A stretch of DNA of 64,000 nucleotides from Parcubacteria group bacterium M10-OD1-1 (GCA_003056145.1 LSNL01000003.1:186001-250000), one strand, 5' to 3'. Shown: positions 52,556 through 61,042, counted from the stretch's first letter. Made by a program: numbers and translations. The notes: generated from the letters alone by a model not told the origin.

Positions 52556-52670
52556 GAAAATATGAAAAAAATAAATGACAATAAAAAAATAGAAAAAGTT
52601 TTCTCATCTAATGAATTCTTTTTTGTTTTCTAGGAAAACAGTAAGTTTATGCTATAGATGAGTGATATTT

Positions 52671-52698
52671 TTGGATAAAAATAAAAAAGTGCTATAAT
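52671..52698 (+). promoter_or_regulatory. Promoter of the AbrB-like gene
   Basis: TTGGAT (52671-52676), 16 bases, TATAAT (52693-52698). Transcription would begin about 52705, just before the palindrome at 52711. Confidence 0.6.
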
Positions 52699-52710
52699 AA
52701 ATACGTATTT

Positions 52711-52734
52711 AACTCTGTATTTAAATACAGAGTT
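52711..52734 (+). promoter_or_regulatory. 24-bp perfect palindrome in the AbrB-like gene leader
   Basis: AACTCTGTATTT followed by its exact complement AAATACAGAGTT, right after the predicted transcription start and followed by ATTTTTT. It could be an operator for the AbrB-like protein itself, or an attenuator/terminator because of the T-run. Its half-site TACAGAG also appears near 57354. Confidence 0.55.
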
Positions 52735-52754
52735 ATTTTTTAAAAATAAAAAAT

Positions 52755-52937
52755 ATGAGTAGAAAATCTTTAGGGCAAAGAAGTGTTAGAAAACTGGGTA
52801 AAGTCGGTGGCGGAACATCATATTCTGTTACTTTGCCAATTGAAATTATAAGAGAATTTAGGTGGAAAGAAGGTCAAAAACTTGTAATTAAGAAGTATGG
52901 AAAGAATAAAATTGTAATTGAGGATTGGAAAAAGTAA
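52755..52937 (+). CDS. AbrB/SpoVT/MazE-like DNA-binding protein
   Basis: A 60-residue protein with the swapped-hairpin AbrB pattern: GGTSYSVTLPIEIIREF, WKEGQKLVIKKYGKNKIVI. Proteins of this fold bind DNA as dimers, as antitoxins or transition-state regulators. No toxin gene (MazF or PIN) is adjacent, so a stand-alone regulator is more likely here. A palindrome in its leader suggests autoregulation. Two partial copies of the same gene lie at 57438 and 58823. The 182 bases after it (52938-53119) hold nothing clear. Confidence 0.75.
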   Translation: MSRKSLGQRSVRKLGKVGGGTSYSVTLPIEIIREFRWKEGQKLVIKKYGKNKIVIEDWKK

Positions 52938-53119
52938 AATACAAGCAACCAATGATTGCTATTAGAATATAAAAAAATGGTAAGCGAATATATTAGAATA
53001 GATAAAAAACAATAGAGTATCAGGACAAAAAATTAATATTTACCGAAGCCGAGCCTGCTCAGTATTTGTAGATAGTATATAATTTCAGTAGTAATAATTC
53101 AAAAAAGTATTTTATTAAC

Positions 53120-54052
53120 ATGAGAAAAAATGATTTTAAAATTTCAATCGTGATTCCAGTTCTCAATGAAGAATTAAATATTGCGGAGCTATTTTCTAAA
53201 TTGAAGCCATTTTTAGAAACATATTTTAATTACGAAGTAATTTTTGTTGATGATGGGAGTACTGATAATACCCTTAAAATTATTAACGATTTAAGAAATA
53301 AAAATGATAAGGTGAAATATCTTTCTTTTTCCAGGAATTTTGGACATCAAAATGCTCTTCGTGCTGGCATGCGATATACAACAGGGGGGTGTGTCATTTC
53401 AATGGATGCTGATATACAACATCCACCAGAATTAATCCCAAAAATGATTAAAAAATGGCAAGAAGGATATGAAATTGTTTATACTGTACGTAAGGATAGC
53501 AATAAAAATTCTTTTTTCAAGAAAAAAACATCGGATATTTTCTATGGTATACTGTCGAGGCTTTCCGATGTAAGAGTGCCTAAAGGTGCGGCGGATTTTC
53601 GTTTATTAGATCGTTCAGTAGTTGATATAATTTCTCAGTTAAAAGAAAATACATTATTCTTGCGTGGAATGATTGCATGGTTAGGGTTTAAACAATATGC
53701 TATTGAATATAATCCCGGAGAGCGATTTGCTGGTGAGACTAAATATTCTATAAGAAAAATGGTATCCTTAGCATTAAATGGTATTACATCTTTCAGTATA
53801 AGACCACTAAGGTTGGCTACTTATTTAGGATTTACAATTGCCTCGCTATCTTTTTTATATGCGGCTTATGCAGTTTACCTTAAAATTTTTACTGATAAAG
53901 TGATTTCTGGTTGGACATCAGTGCTAGTTAGTGTTTTATTCTTATCAGGCATTCAGCTGATAACGTTTGGAATCATGGGTGAATATATAGGAAAGTTATT
54001 TATAGAATCAAAAGGTCGTCCTAGCTATATAATAAAAGAAAAGAAGTTATGA
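53120..54052 (+). CDS. GT2-family glycosyltransferase with two C-terminal membrane helices (DPM/ArnC-like)
   Basis: A 310-residue enzyme. The GT-A fold has ISIVIPVLNEELNIAELF, FVDDGSTDNTLKI and the metal motif SMDADIQHPPELIPKM. Two helices follow at about 236-258 and 268-292, as in polyprenyl-phosphate sugar synthases (ArnC, GtrB, DPM1). It likely makes a polyprenyl-phosphate-linked sugar on the inner face. It overlaps the next membrane gene by ATGA and lies in an operon with a small flippase-like and a GT-C-like gene, the expected partners. Confidence 0.85.
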   Translation: MRKNDFKISIVIPVLNEELNIAELFSKLKPFLETYFNYEVIFVDDGSTDNTLKIINDLRNKNDKVKYLSFSRNFGHQNALRAGMRYTTGGCVISMDADIQHPPELIPKMIKKWQEGYEIVYTVRKDSNKNSFFKKKTSDIFYGILSRLSDVRVPKGAADFRLLDRSVVDIISQLKENTLFLRGMIAWLGFKQYAIEYNPGERFAGETKYSIRKMVSLALNGITSFSIRPLRLATYLGFTIASLSFLYAAYAVYLKIFTDKVISGWTSVLVSVLFLSGIQLITFGIMGEYIGKLFIESKGRPSYIIKEKKL

Positions 54053-55365
54053 ATTTTTTTCAATCTAGCAAGAAAAATAAAATAATTTCTCTAATTATTT
54101 TTGTTGCTATCTTTTTTGCAATATTTTTTATCAATAATAAAACTCCAATTTATTCTGATGATTGGGCTTTTTATGTTTCTTATCAAAATCAAAGAATACA
54201 ATCAGTCAACGATGTTTTTTCTTCGATAAAATATTTTTATTTGCATGTCAATGGTAGAAGCGTGGCTAATTTAATCGTTGTCTTATTCGCTTTTTTAGGG
54301 AAAAATATATTCAATTTTTTCAATACTTTAATGTTTATCCTCCTGGGTTGGGAAATTTATTTTTTTGCTAGTGACGGAAAAAAAATAAAACCTCTGGGAC
54401 TACTGGCTGTATTTATTCTACTTTGGTTTTTAAGTCCTTCTCCAAATCAAACTCTTTTTTGGATGTGTGGAGCAGTAGTCTATTTATGGATGGCAGTACT
54501 TACTCTTCTATTTTTAATTCCGTTTCGCGGATTTTTTTTGAAAAATAAAAAATTTATAAAAGACAACCAGCTGGGTGTTTTTTTGATGTTTGTTCTTGGA
54601 ATTTTAGTTGGAAATTCTCATGAAATTATAGTGCCAGCAGTGTTTCTAGTTATATTATTTGCTGGATATATTCTTTTTAAAAAAAGAAAGAAAATTTCAA
54701 AGTGGGCAATTAGTGGATTTATCGGGTTTATGATTGGTGCCATTATTCAATTCTTTGCACCAGGTAACTATGTAAAACTTAATCATACACTTGGTAGTAA
54801 AGGATTTTTCCAATTATCTTCAGGATTCCATCGGGTTCTAGAAAAAATATCGGCATATCAAATTGTTTTGTGGGAAATAGTTGGGGTGATAGTATTTCTA
54901 TATGTAATTAATAAAATCTATTTCAAATTTAGAAAGAAAATTATGGATTCATTTATGCTATTATTAATAATAGTTGCTTTTTTTCTGGATGTTTTAGGAA
55001 TATTTTTCCCCTACTTTCCGCCCAGGGCGTTTTTTTTCAGTAATGTAGCTTTAATAATTTTTATAAGTAGGTTTTTATTGAATAATGAATTTAAATTAGT
55101 AAAAACACTAGGTATAATTATTTTAATTCCAGCTTTTATTCTGTCTATGGAAACATCAATGAATAAAGCTAATATTTTATATAAACAGTATCAAAAGAGA
55201 GATGAGTCTATATTAAAACAAAAATTTCAAGGTAAACAAAATATAACGGTTAAAAAAATTAAAAGGGTTAAAAATAAAATATTACTCAATGAACCTCTAT
55301 TACCTCATTCTAAAAATGTTTGGGCTAGTCGATTCTACGGAGTAGATAGTATTAAATTAAATTAA
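54049..55365 (+). CDS. Polytopic membrane protein, GT-C/DUF6056-like
   Basis: A 438-residue protein with about eleven helices. The first outer loop carries TPIYSDDWAFYVSYQNQRIQ, and NGRSVANLIVVL and PSPNQTLFWMCGAVVYLWM follow, a pattern like DUF6056 and GtrII-type glucosyltransferases. The Asp-Asp in the first loop is the usual GT-C catalytic site. The likely role is transfer of the sugar made by the GT2 upstream. The family name is tentative. Confidence 0.6.
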   Translation: MNFFQSSKKNKIISLIIFVAIFFAIFFINNKTPIYSDDWAFYVSYQNQRIQSVNDVFSSIKYFYLHVNGRSVANLIVVLFAFLGKNIFNFFNTLMFILLGWEIYFFASDGKKIKPLGLLAVFILLWFLSPSPNQTLFWMCGAVVYLWMAVLTLLFLIPFRGFFLKNKKFIKDNQLGVFLMFVLGILVGNSHEIIVPAVFLVILFAGYILFKKRKKISKWAISGFIGFMIGAIIQFFAPGNYVKLNHTLGSKGFFQLSSGFHRVLEKISAYQIVLWEIVGVIVFLYVINKIYFKFRKKIMDSFMLLLIIVAFFLDVLGIFFPYFPPRAFFFSNVALIIFISRFLLNNEFKLVKTLGIIILIPAFILSMETSMNKANILYKQYQKRDESILKQKFQGKQNITVKKIKRVKNKILLNEPLLPHSKNVWASRFYGVDSIKLN

Positions 55366-55376
55366 ATTTTAAAAAT

Positions 55377-55706
55377 ATGCTTAATTACATACTAATTTTA
55401 TTAGGAATAATAACAAGTGCTTTGGCACAAGTGATGTTAAAAAAATCAAGCGAGTTTTCATTTTTTAAAGAATATAATTTCTTTATTTTCTTTATTTTGG
55501 GCGGATTGTTTTATATTATTTCTTTCGGTTTATATGCCTACATTTTAAAAATATTTGATATTAGTAAAATTAGTCCAGTAATGACTATTGGGGTAATGGT
55601 AATAGTTGTAGCATCTGGGATATTATTTTTTAAAGAAACTCTCTCATTAATTCAATCAGTTGGTATCATATTAGGTGTAATATCTATAATATTAATTTTA
55701 AAATGA
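55377..55706 (+). CDS. Four-helix EamA/SMR-like transporter (ArnE-like)
   Basis: A 109-residue protein with four membrane helices, starting YILILLGIITSALAQVMLKK and ending SIILGVISI-like hydrophobics, as in small multidrug resistance and ArnE/ArnF proteins. Between a GT2 and GT-C genes it most likely flips polyprenyl-phosphate sugars to the outer face. It is nine bases before the next gene. Confidence 0.75.
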   Translation: MLNYILILLGIITSALAQVMLKKSSEFSFFKEYNFFIFFILGGLFYIISFGLYAYILKIFDISKISPVMTIGVMVIVVASGILFFKETLSLIQSVGIILGVISIILILK

Positions 55707-55714
55707 CATAACAA

Positions 55715-57274
55715 ATGCAAAAAAAACATAAATATATCGCGCTTATAGTATTTATTTCTATTTGGTTCGGAATAGCAGTTTTTAGTGGTTCAGTCTTTTC
55801 TGGATATCACTTAACAGATGATCATGAAATAGTTAGAATTAAAAAGGATTTAAGCTCTCAAACAACAATGCAAGTTGCGGGAAAGTGGATGAGACGGGAC
55901 CAATTTTCTACGCATAGATTTAGACCATTTTATTTTTTACATAGAGTGATTGAAACAAGAATATTCGGTTCTAATTTTGTAATCTGGTCAGTCTATACAA
56001 TTATTCTAGCTATTGCAACTTCTTTTTTACTATTTTATTTTTTATCGCTTGTTGGTTTTTCTTTTTGGGAGTCTTTTCTATTTTCAGAAATTTCTTTAAT
56101 TGGTCCACAAGCTCAAATTTGGTGGCGTCTAGGACCTAATGAAACTATTGGAATGTTCATGCTGGCTGTTTCACTGCTCTTTCTTGGTTTATATTATAAT
56201 TCGCAAAAAAATGAACGGATATTGAAAATACTATTTATAATATTTTCAATCCTAATGGCTTTATCGAAGGAGAGTTTTATTCTTATTCTTCCAGCATTTA
56301 TTCTGATTTTAACTTATCTTTCAAAGATGAAAAATCAAATTTCTTGGAAAAAAGTGTTTCAAGAAAATTATATAAGCATTAGTATTTTGATGGGTGTATT
56401 TATTGGATTTCTTCTGTATATTAAAAATTTAATAGGAATGGCTGGCATAGGATACGCCGGAATTAATGGGTTTCAACCAGAAAAATATATTAAAACTTTT
56501 TTAAATTTATCAACTAAAAGTTGGATAGATTATCTTATTTTTATTCAATTAATTTTAATAATATTGTTTATTTTCTTAAAAGGATTAAGTAAACAAAATA
56601 TTTGGAAAATAGTAAGGAAGTATTTATTGGTAACTACTATTTTTTTAGCTATTGTTATTCCTCAGGTTATTCTTTACACTAAATCCGGATTTAATAAGAG
56701 ATATTTACTGCCATCAATGTTGGGTTATTCATTCATTTTCGTTTATTTGCTCAAACAGATGAGAAAAAAGACACTTATTATTTGGAGTGGAATAGTTTTT
56801 GTAAGTTTATTCTTTCTTCTCGGTAATTTAAGAAGCGATTTCAAAAATGCTCAAGAGTTTACTCAGAGAGGAAAAGCTATCAATGGCGTCTTTAATATTA
56901 TTAAGATAAAAACATCCCCAACGGACAATATACTTATTGTTGGTGATCCAATAATGTATTATGAATGGTCAGATTCAATAAACTATTACTTAAAAAATGA
57001 GTTAAGTAGGAAAAATCTTTTTATATACCCGCTATTTAGAAAAAAACTATCTTCCTATTCTGTTTTTGGTAGAAATTTAATAAAAGGGTTTGGAAAAATT
57101 TATGGAAAAAATAGATATGAGAATATTAAGAATGAGAGTATAATTGATACAATTGTGTTATTTCCCAGAATGGAAAAAACTTTCTTGAAGAATTTTTCAG
57201 ATATTGGTTTGCTGAAGAGTGATTTTACTGAGAAAAGCTCTGGTAGATACGTAATTTATTATAAGAATAAGTAA
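55715..57274 (+). CDS. Polytopic membrane glycosyltransferase-like protein
   Basis: A 519-residue protein with about ten or eleven helices in the first 370 residues and a soluble C-terminal domain of about 150 residues. The first loop has SGYHLTDDHEIVRIKKDL (Asp-Asp-His) and later SLIGPQAQIWWRLGPNETIG, consistent with a GT-C enzyme. It is the last gene of the GT2 operon. The substrate and family are not determined. Confidence 0.6.
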   Translation: MQKKHKYIALIVFISIWFGIAVFSGSVFSGYHLTDDHEIVRIKKDLSSQTTMQVAGKWMRRDQFSTHRFRPFYFLHRVIETRIFGSNFVIWSVYTIILAIATSFLLFYFLSLVGFSFWESFLFSEISLIGPQAQIWWRLGPNETIGMFMLAVSLLFLGLYYNSQKNERILKILFIIFSILMALSKESFILILPAFILILTYLSKMKNQISWKKVFQENYISISILMGVFIGFLLYIKNLIGMAGIGYAGINGFQPEKYIKTFLNLSTKSWIDYLIFIQLILIILFIFLKGLSKQNIWKIVRKYLLVTTIFLAIVIPQVILYTKSGFNKRYLLPSMLGYSFIFVYLLKQMRKKTLIIWSGIVFVSLFFLLGNLRSDFKNAQEFTQRGKAINGVFNIIKIKTSPTDNILIVGDPIMYYEWSDSINYYLKNELSRKNLFIYPLFRKKLSSYSVFGRNLIKGFGKIYGKNRYENIKNESIIDTIVLFPRMEKTFLKNFSDIGLLKSDFTEKSSGRYVIYYKNK

Positions 57275-57437
57275 GTTTTAACCAAAGAATAAATTTCCAA
57301 AATTGTTCTCAAATCGGTGTGATAGATTTTGATGGATGAGTGTTAAAATGAAATTACAGAGCTAATTCTGTAGTTAGTGATAAACTAAAAATTATAGTAC
57401 TAGTCAAGAAAAAAGTTTTAGCGAAAAAGAAAAAACA

Positions 57438-57491
57438 GTGAAAAAATATGGAAAAGAGAAAAGGATAATAATTAAGGATTGGAAAGAATAA
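57438..57491 (+). pseudogene. 3' remnant of an AbrB-like gene (copy A)
   Basis: Reads VKKYGKEKRIIIKDWKE and stop, the last 17 codons of an AbrB-like gene related to 52755. The upstream part has decayed and no start remains. It is 51/54 identical to the end of the remnant at 58898-58951. The 555-base gap 57275-57829 contains only this remnant and the flippase remnant below. Confidence 0.75.
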
Positions 57492-57495
57492 AATA

Positions 57496-57669
57496 ATGGT
57501 TGCTCTATTTAAAGAAAAATCAATGTTTTTAGCACAAGTATTGGCAGAAAGAATTTTGGGCTCTGGAGAATTTAATGAATACACTATAGCCATTGCTATT
57601 TCCTGAATGGTGGTAATTTTTTCGGTTTTTGGTATGGATACAGGGATGGTAAAAAGTCAAAGTTTATGA
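57496..57669 (+). pseudogene. 5' remnant of a Wzx-type flippase gene
   Basis: A frame from ATG 57496 reads FLAQVLAERILGSGEFNEYT, then an in-frame TGA (57604), then MVVIFSVFGMDTGMVKSQS. This matches the first two helices of polysaccharide flippases (LARxLGPxxFGxYxLA... then GMDTxxVR). The rest of the gene is missing. It directly follows the AbrB remnant, the same order as the intact flippase behind the second remnant. Confidence 0.65.
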
Positions 57670-57829
57670 TGATGTCAAAAAAATATTGAGACAAGACTGC
57701 TAGAAGTCCTTTTATTTGAATCGAAATGCTATAGGTGTTAGAATAAATAATGTAAAAAAGACAAGTGAAGTTTCGAATTAGTAGGTATAATTTTAAATAA
57801 AAAAGTAAATTCTTAATAATATATAAACT

Positions 57830-58807
57830 ATGAAGAAAAAAGCGCTCATTACAGGAATTTTAGGTCAAGATGGTCCGTATCTTGCCAAATTACTATTAGG
57901 GAAGGACTATGAAGTTTATGGACTTATAAGGCGCTATGCCAATCCAAATTTTAGTAACACTGATTATCTTGGGATTACGGATAAAATAAATTTTATATCA
58001 GGAGATATGACAGATGAGGCATCAATAATTAACATTATAAAAGCTATCCATCCAGATGAGGTATATAATTTAGCTGCGCAATCTTTCGTGGGCGTATCAT
58101 GGGATCAATCGAAAGTCACGACTGAAATAAATGCACTTGGAGTTCTTTATTTACTTAACGCAATTAAATATTTTTCTCCGACAACAAAATTTTATCAGGC
58201 ATCAACTAGCGAGATGTTTGGAAATAGTCATATCGAGGGGTTGCAAACAGAAGAAACTCCCTTTTATCCAAGAAGTCCATATGCCATTGCCAAGCTCTAT
58301 GCCTATTGGATAGTGATTAATTTCAAGGAAAGCTATGGAATGTATTGTGCTAATGGGATTCTTTTTAATCATGAATCTCCCATTAGAGGAATGGAATTTG
58401 TTACAAGGAAAATAACAGATGGCGTAGCTAGGATAAAATTAGGACTGTCTAAAGAAATATATCTTGGAAATCTTGATAGCAAGCGAGATTGGGGGTTTGC
58501 CGGAGATTACGTAGAAGCGATGTGGCTTATGCTACAGCAAGAAAAACCAGACAACTATATTATTTCTACGGGAGAGACTCATTCAGTCAGAGATTTTTTA
58601 GACATCGCTTTTAAATATGCTGGTATTGATAATTGGGAGAAATATGTAAAACTAGACCCTCGGTTTAGAAGACCAGCCGAATTGTTTTCGCTACACGGAA
58701 AGAATGATAAGGCAAGGGAAGTTTTAGCGTGGGAGCCAAAAGTTAAATTTAATGAGTTGGTTAAAATGATGATGGAAGCAGATTTAAAAAGGTTGTCAGT
58801 AAAGTAG
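57830..58807 (+). CDS. gmd: GDP-mannose 4,6-dehydratase
   Basis: A 325-residue short-chain dehydrogenase of the GMD type, the first step to GDP-fucose, GDP-rhamnose or related deoxysugars. The NADP motif is ALITGILGQDGPYLAKLL. The catalytic residues lie in STSEMFG and YPRSPYAIAKLYAYW, and family-specific FNHESPIRGMEFVTRKI and GNLDSKRDWGFAGDYVEAMW are present. It is shorter than E. coli Gmd (373) but complete. No second-step enzyme (fcl, rmd) is next to it. Five codons after its stop, and in the same frame, begins the AbrB remnant at 58823. Confidence 0.93.
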   Translation: MKKKALITGILGQDGPYLAKLLLGKDYEVYGLIRRYANPNFSNTDYLGITDKINFISGDMTDEASIINIIKAIHPDEVYNLAAQSFVGVSWDQSKVTTEINALGVLYLLNAIKYFSPTTKFYQASTSEMFGNSHIEGLQTEETPFYPRSPYAIAKLYAYWIVINFKESYGMYCANGILFNHESPIRGMEFVTRKITDGVARIKLGLSKEIYLGNLDSKRDWGFAGDYVEAMWLMLQQEKPDNYIISTGETHSVRDFLDIAFKYAGIDNWEKYVKLDPRFRRPAELFSLHGKNDKAREVLAWEPKVKFNELVKMMMEADLKRLSVK

Positions 58808-58822
58808 CAAATTATAATTTGT

Positions 58823-58951
58823 GGAACATCATATTTTATTACTTTGTCAGCTGACATTATTCGTGAGTTTGATTGGCGTGAAGGGCAGAAATTAGTAGTG
58901 AAAAAATATGGAAAAGAGAAAGGGATAATAATTAAGGATTGGAAAGAGTAG
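58823..58951 (+). pseudogene. 3' two-thirds of an AbrB-like gene (copy B)
   Basis: Reads GTSYFITLSADIIREFDWRE, then GQKLVVKKYGKEKGIIIKDW and stop. It aligns with residues about 20-59 of the intact protein at 52755, but the first 19 residues and any start codon are gone; gmd ends 15 bases upstream in the same frame. It may be unexpressed or a fused remnant. Confidence 0.8.
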
Positions 58952-58968
58952 GCCATCTGATTTTTTTT

Positions 58969-60324
58969 ATGGAAAAGTATATAAAAATTTTTATTCCAGA
59001 GATTATCTGGAATAAGATTGATAAAAATCCAGAGCTTAAAAAAATATTAGCCAATCTTAATTGGCTATTTCTTGATAAAGCAATTCAGCTAGTGATAGCT
59101 TTTTTTGTAGGAATCTGGGTTATTCGGTATTTGGGTCCAGAGCGATACGGAATGCTGAGCTATGCAGTAGCATTTGTTTCATTGTTTGGTTTTATTGCAT
59201 CGATGGGAATAAATGGAATTGCTGTTCGTGAATTCGTAAAAAATAAAAATAGAGAAGATGAACTCTTTGGGACACTATTCTTTCTTAAGCTAACGGCTGG
59301 ATTTTTAGCATTTATTAGCTCATGGGTTGTTATTTTTTTTGTAAAACCTGGTAATAGTTTAATTTTTTGGTTAGCTTTTATTATTGCCTTAGGTTTCATT
59401 TTTAAGGTATCGGATATCTTTGATTTTTGGTTTCAATCTAAAGTGATCTCAAAATATACGGTATATGTAAAAAGTTCAATCAGTATTATCATTGGAGCAA
59501 TAAAAGTAGTTTTAATTTTAGAAAGAGCTTCTTTAATTGCTTTTGCCTGGGTTATTTTATTAGAATCTGTAGTAACTCTCATTGGATTTATTTATATATA
59601 TATTAAAAAGAAAGGAAATCTTACTATTCTAAAAATAAGCGTTCCTATTGGAAAAAAAATCTTATCAGATAGTTGGCCATTAATGTTATCAAGTATAGCA
59701 GTTACTGTGTATATGAAAATTGATCAAGTTATGATTGGTAATATGCTTGGTAATAAATCGCTTGGAATTTATTCTGCTGCTGTTTCATTGAGTGAAGTAT
59801 GGTTTTTTATACCAATAATAATAACAACTTCTGTATTTCCAGCAATAATTTATGCGAAAAAAAAGAGTATAGATATATATAAAAATAGGTGGCAATCTCT
59901 TTATGATATCATGGTTTGGTTATCGATTATAATTATTTTACCAATAAGTTTATTTTCAAAAGATATAGTCAATATATTGTTTGGAATAAAGTATGTTCAA
60001 TCATCTAGCGTCTTATCTATTTATATATGGTCATCTATTTTGGTATTTTCTGGTGTGGTAGGAGAAAAATTTTTAGTTGCTGAAAATATAGCGAAAATAT
60101 CTCTTCTGAAAAATATTATGGGCGGGATAATTAATATAATACTTAATTTGTGGTTAATTCCTAAATATGGGATAATTGGAGCAGCATGGGCTACTGTAAT
60201 TTCTTATATGGTTTCTTTTGCTGGTCTTGTCATTTGGAAAAGAACAAGAATAAATATTAAATTATTTTTAAATGCATTTAATTTAATTAGAATATATAAG
60301 GATAATAAAAAATTAATAATTTGA
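58969..60324 (+). CDS. Wzx/MATE-type polysaccharide flippase
   Basis: A 451-residue protein with about 12-14 membrane helices. The N terminus has NLNWLFLDKAIQLVIAFFVG and YLGPERYGMLSYAVAF, typical of O-antigen/teichoic flippases; later SIAVTVYMKIDQVMIGNML and NLWLIPKYGIIGAAWATVIS also match. The start is ATG 58969; the frame extends to a TTG inside the AbrB remnant, which is unlikely. It should move lipid-linked oligosaccharides outward. Confidence 0.88.
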   Translation: MEKYIKIFIPEIIWNKIDKNPELKKILANLNWLFLDKAIQLVIAFFVGIWVIRYLGPERYGMLSYAVAFVSLFGFIASMGINGIAVREFVKNKNREDELFGTLFFLKLTAGFLAFISSWVVIFFVKPGNSLIFWLAFIIALGFIFKVSDIFDFWFQSKVISKYTVYVKSSISIIIGAIKVVLILERASLIAFAWVILLESVVTLIGFIYIYIKKKGNLTILKISVPIGKKILSDSWPLMLSSIAVTVYMKIDQVMIGNMLGNKSLGIYSAAVSLSEVWFFIPIIITTSVFPAIIYAKKKSIDIYKNRWQSLYDIMVWLSIIIILPISLFSKDIVNILFGIKYVQSSSVLSIYIWSSILVFSGVVGEKFLVAENIAKISLLKNIMGGIINIILNLWLIPKYGIIGAAWATVISYMVSFAGLVIWKRTRINIKLFLNAFNLIRIYKDNKKLII

Positions 60325-61037
60325 ATAAAATAAATAAAAACGAATTAGTGAATAATTATTTAAATACAGCTCCTATTGGTCAAATGGGTGGTATTTCTAA
60401 TGTAAAGATAGAATGGATAAAATATAACTTCTCAAAATTTTTCAAAGGTAAAAATGCTACTTATTTAGACATAGGACCAGGGCAAGGAGAAGTATTGATT
60501 TTGTGGAAAAAAATGGGATTTAAAAATATTAATAGTGTCGATATTTCCAGTGGAGTATATGAACACATTAAAAAACTTGGTTTTAATTGCATTCTAGTCG
60601 ATAATACCGAGGCATATCTTAAAAATAATAAAGAAAAATTTGATTTTATAATGCTTAATGATGTTATAGAACATATTCCTAAAAATGAACTAGTTTCTTT
60701 TATGCAAAATGTTTATTTAAGTTTAAAAATTAATGGTAGAGTTATCATAAAAGTTCCCAATGCTCAATCACCTCATTTTTCTATTGGTAGATATGATGAC
60801 TTGACTCATGTACAGTCGTTTACTGAGAAATCTCTTTATCAATTATTAAAAGTAGCTAAATTTAAAAAAGTAAATATTTATCCAGAGAAGTTTATTGTTA
60901 GAAATTTTAAAGATAGCTTAGTTAAATACTTTACTATGCCAATTTATTTTTGGTGGATTCGTAAAATTAGAGGTGCTAGTGGACATTTTAGTCCAAAAAT
61001 ATTGACACAAGCTATAATAGCAATTGTTCATAAATAA
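60321..61037 (+). CDS. SAM-dependent methyltransferase
   Basis: A 238-residue class I methyltransferase. Motif I is YLDIGPGQGEVLILW near residue 49, motif II/III region FDFIMLNDVIEHIPKNELVS and VIIKVPNAQSP. It starts with TTG overlapping the flippase stop (TTGA); no ATG lies early enough to replace it. Position in a glycan operon suggests methylation of a sugar or capping of the chain. Confidence 0.75.
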   Translation: MNKINKNELVNNYLNTAPIGQMGGISNVKIEWIKYNFSKFFKGKNATYLDIGPGQGEVLILWKKMGFKNINSVDISSGVYEHIKKLGFNCILVDNTEAYLKNNKEKFDFIMLNDVIEHIPKNELVSFMQNVYLSLKINGRVIIKVPNAQSPHFSIGRYDDLTHVQSFTEKSLYQLLKVAKFKKVNIYPEKFIVRNFKDSLVKYFTMPIYFWWIRKIRGASGHFSPKILTQAIIAIVHK

Positions 61038-61042
61038 TTTAT

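Noticed and set aside
52755..53119. Toxin-antitoxin pair with the AbrB/MazE-like gene as antitoxin
   Set aside because: The following 182 bases contain no toxin-sized frame, and the next gene is a GT2 glycosyltransferase. A solitary regulator is the simpler reading.
57275..58960. Insertion sequence or integron around gmd
   Set aside because: No transposase, integrase, terminal inverted repeats or attC-like sites are visible. The direct repeats are ends of decayed AbrB-like genes, which homologous recombination explains.
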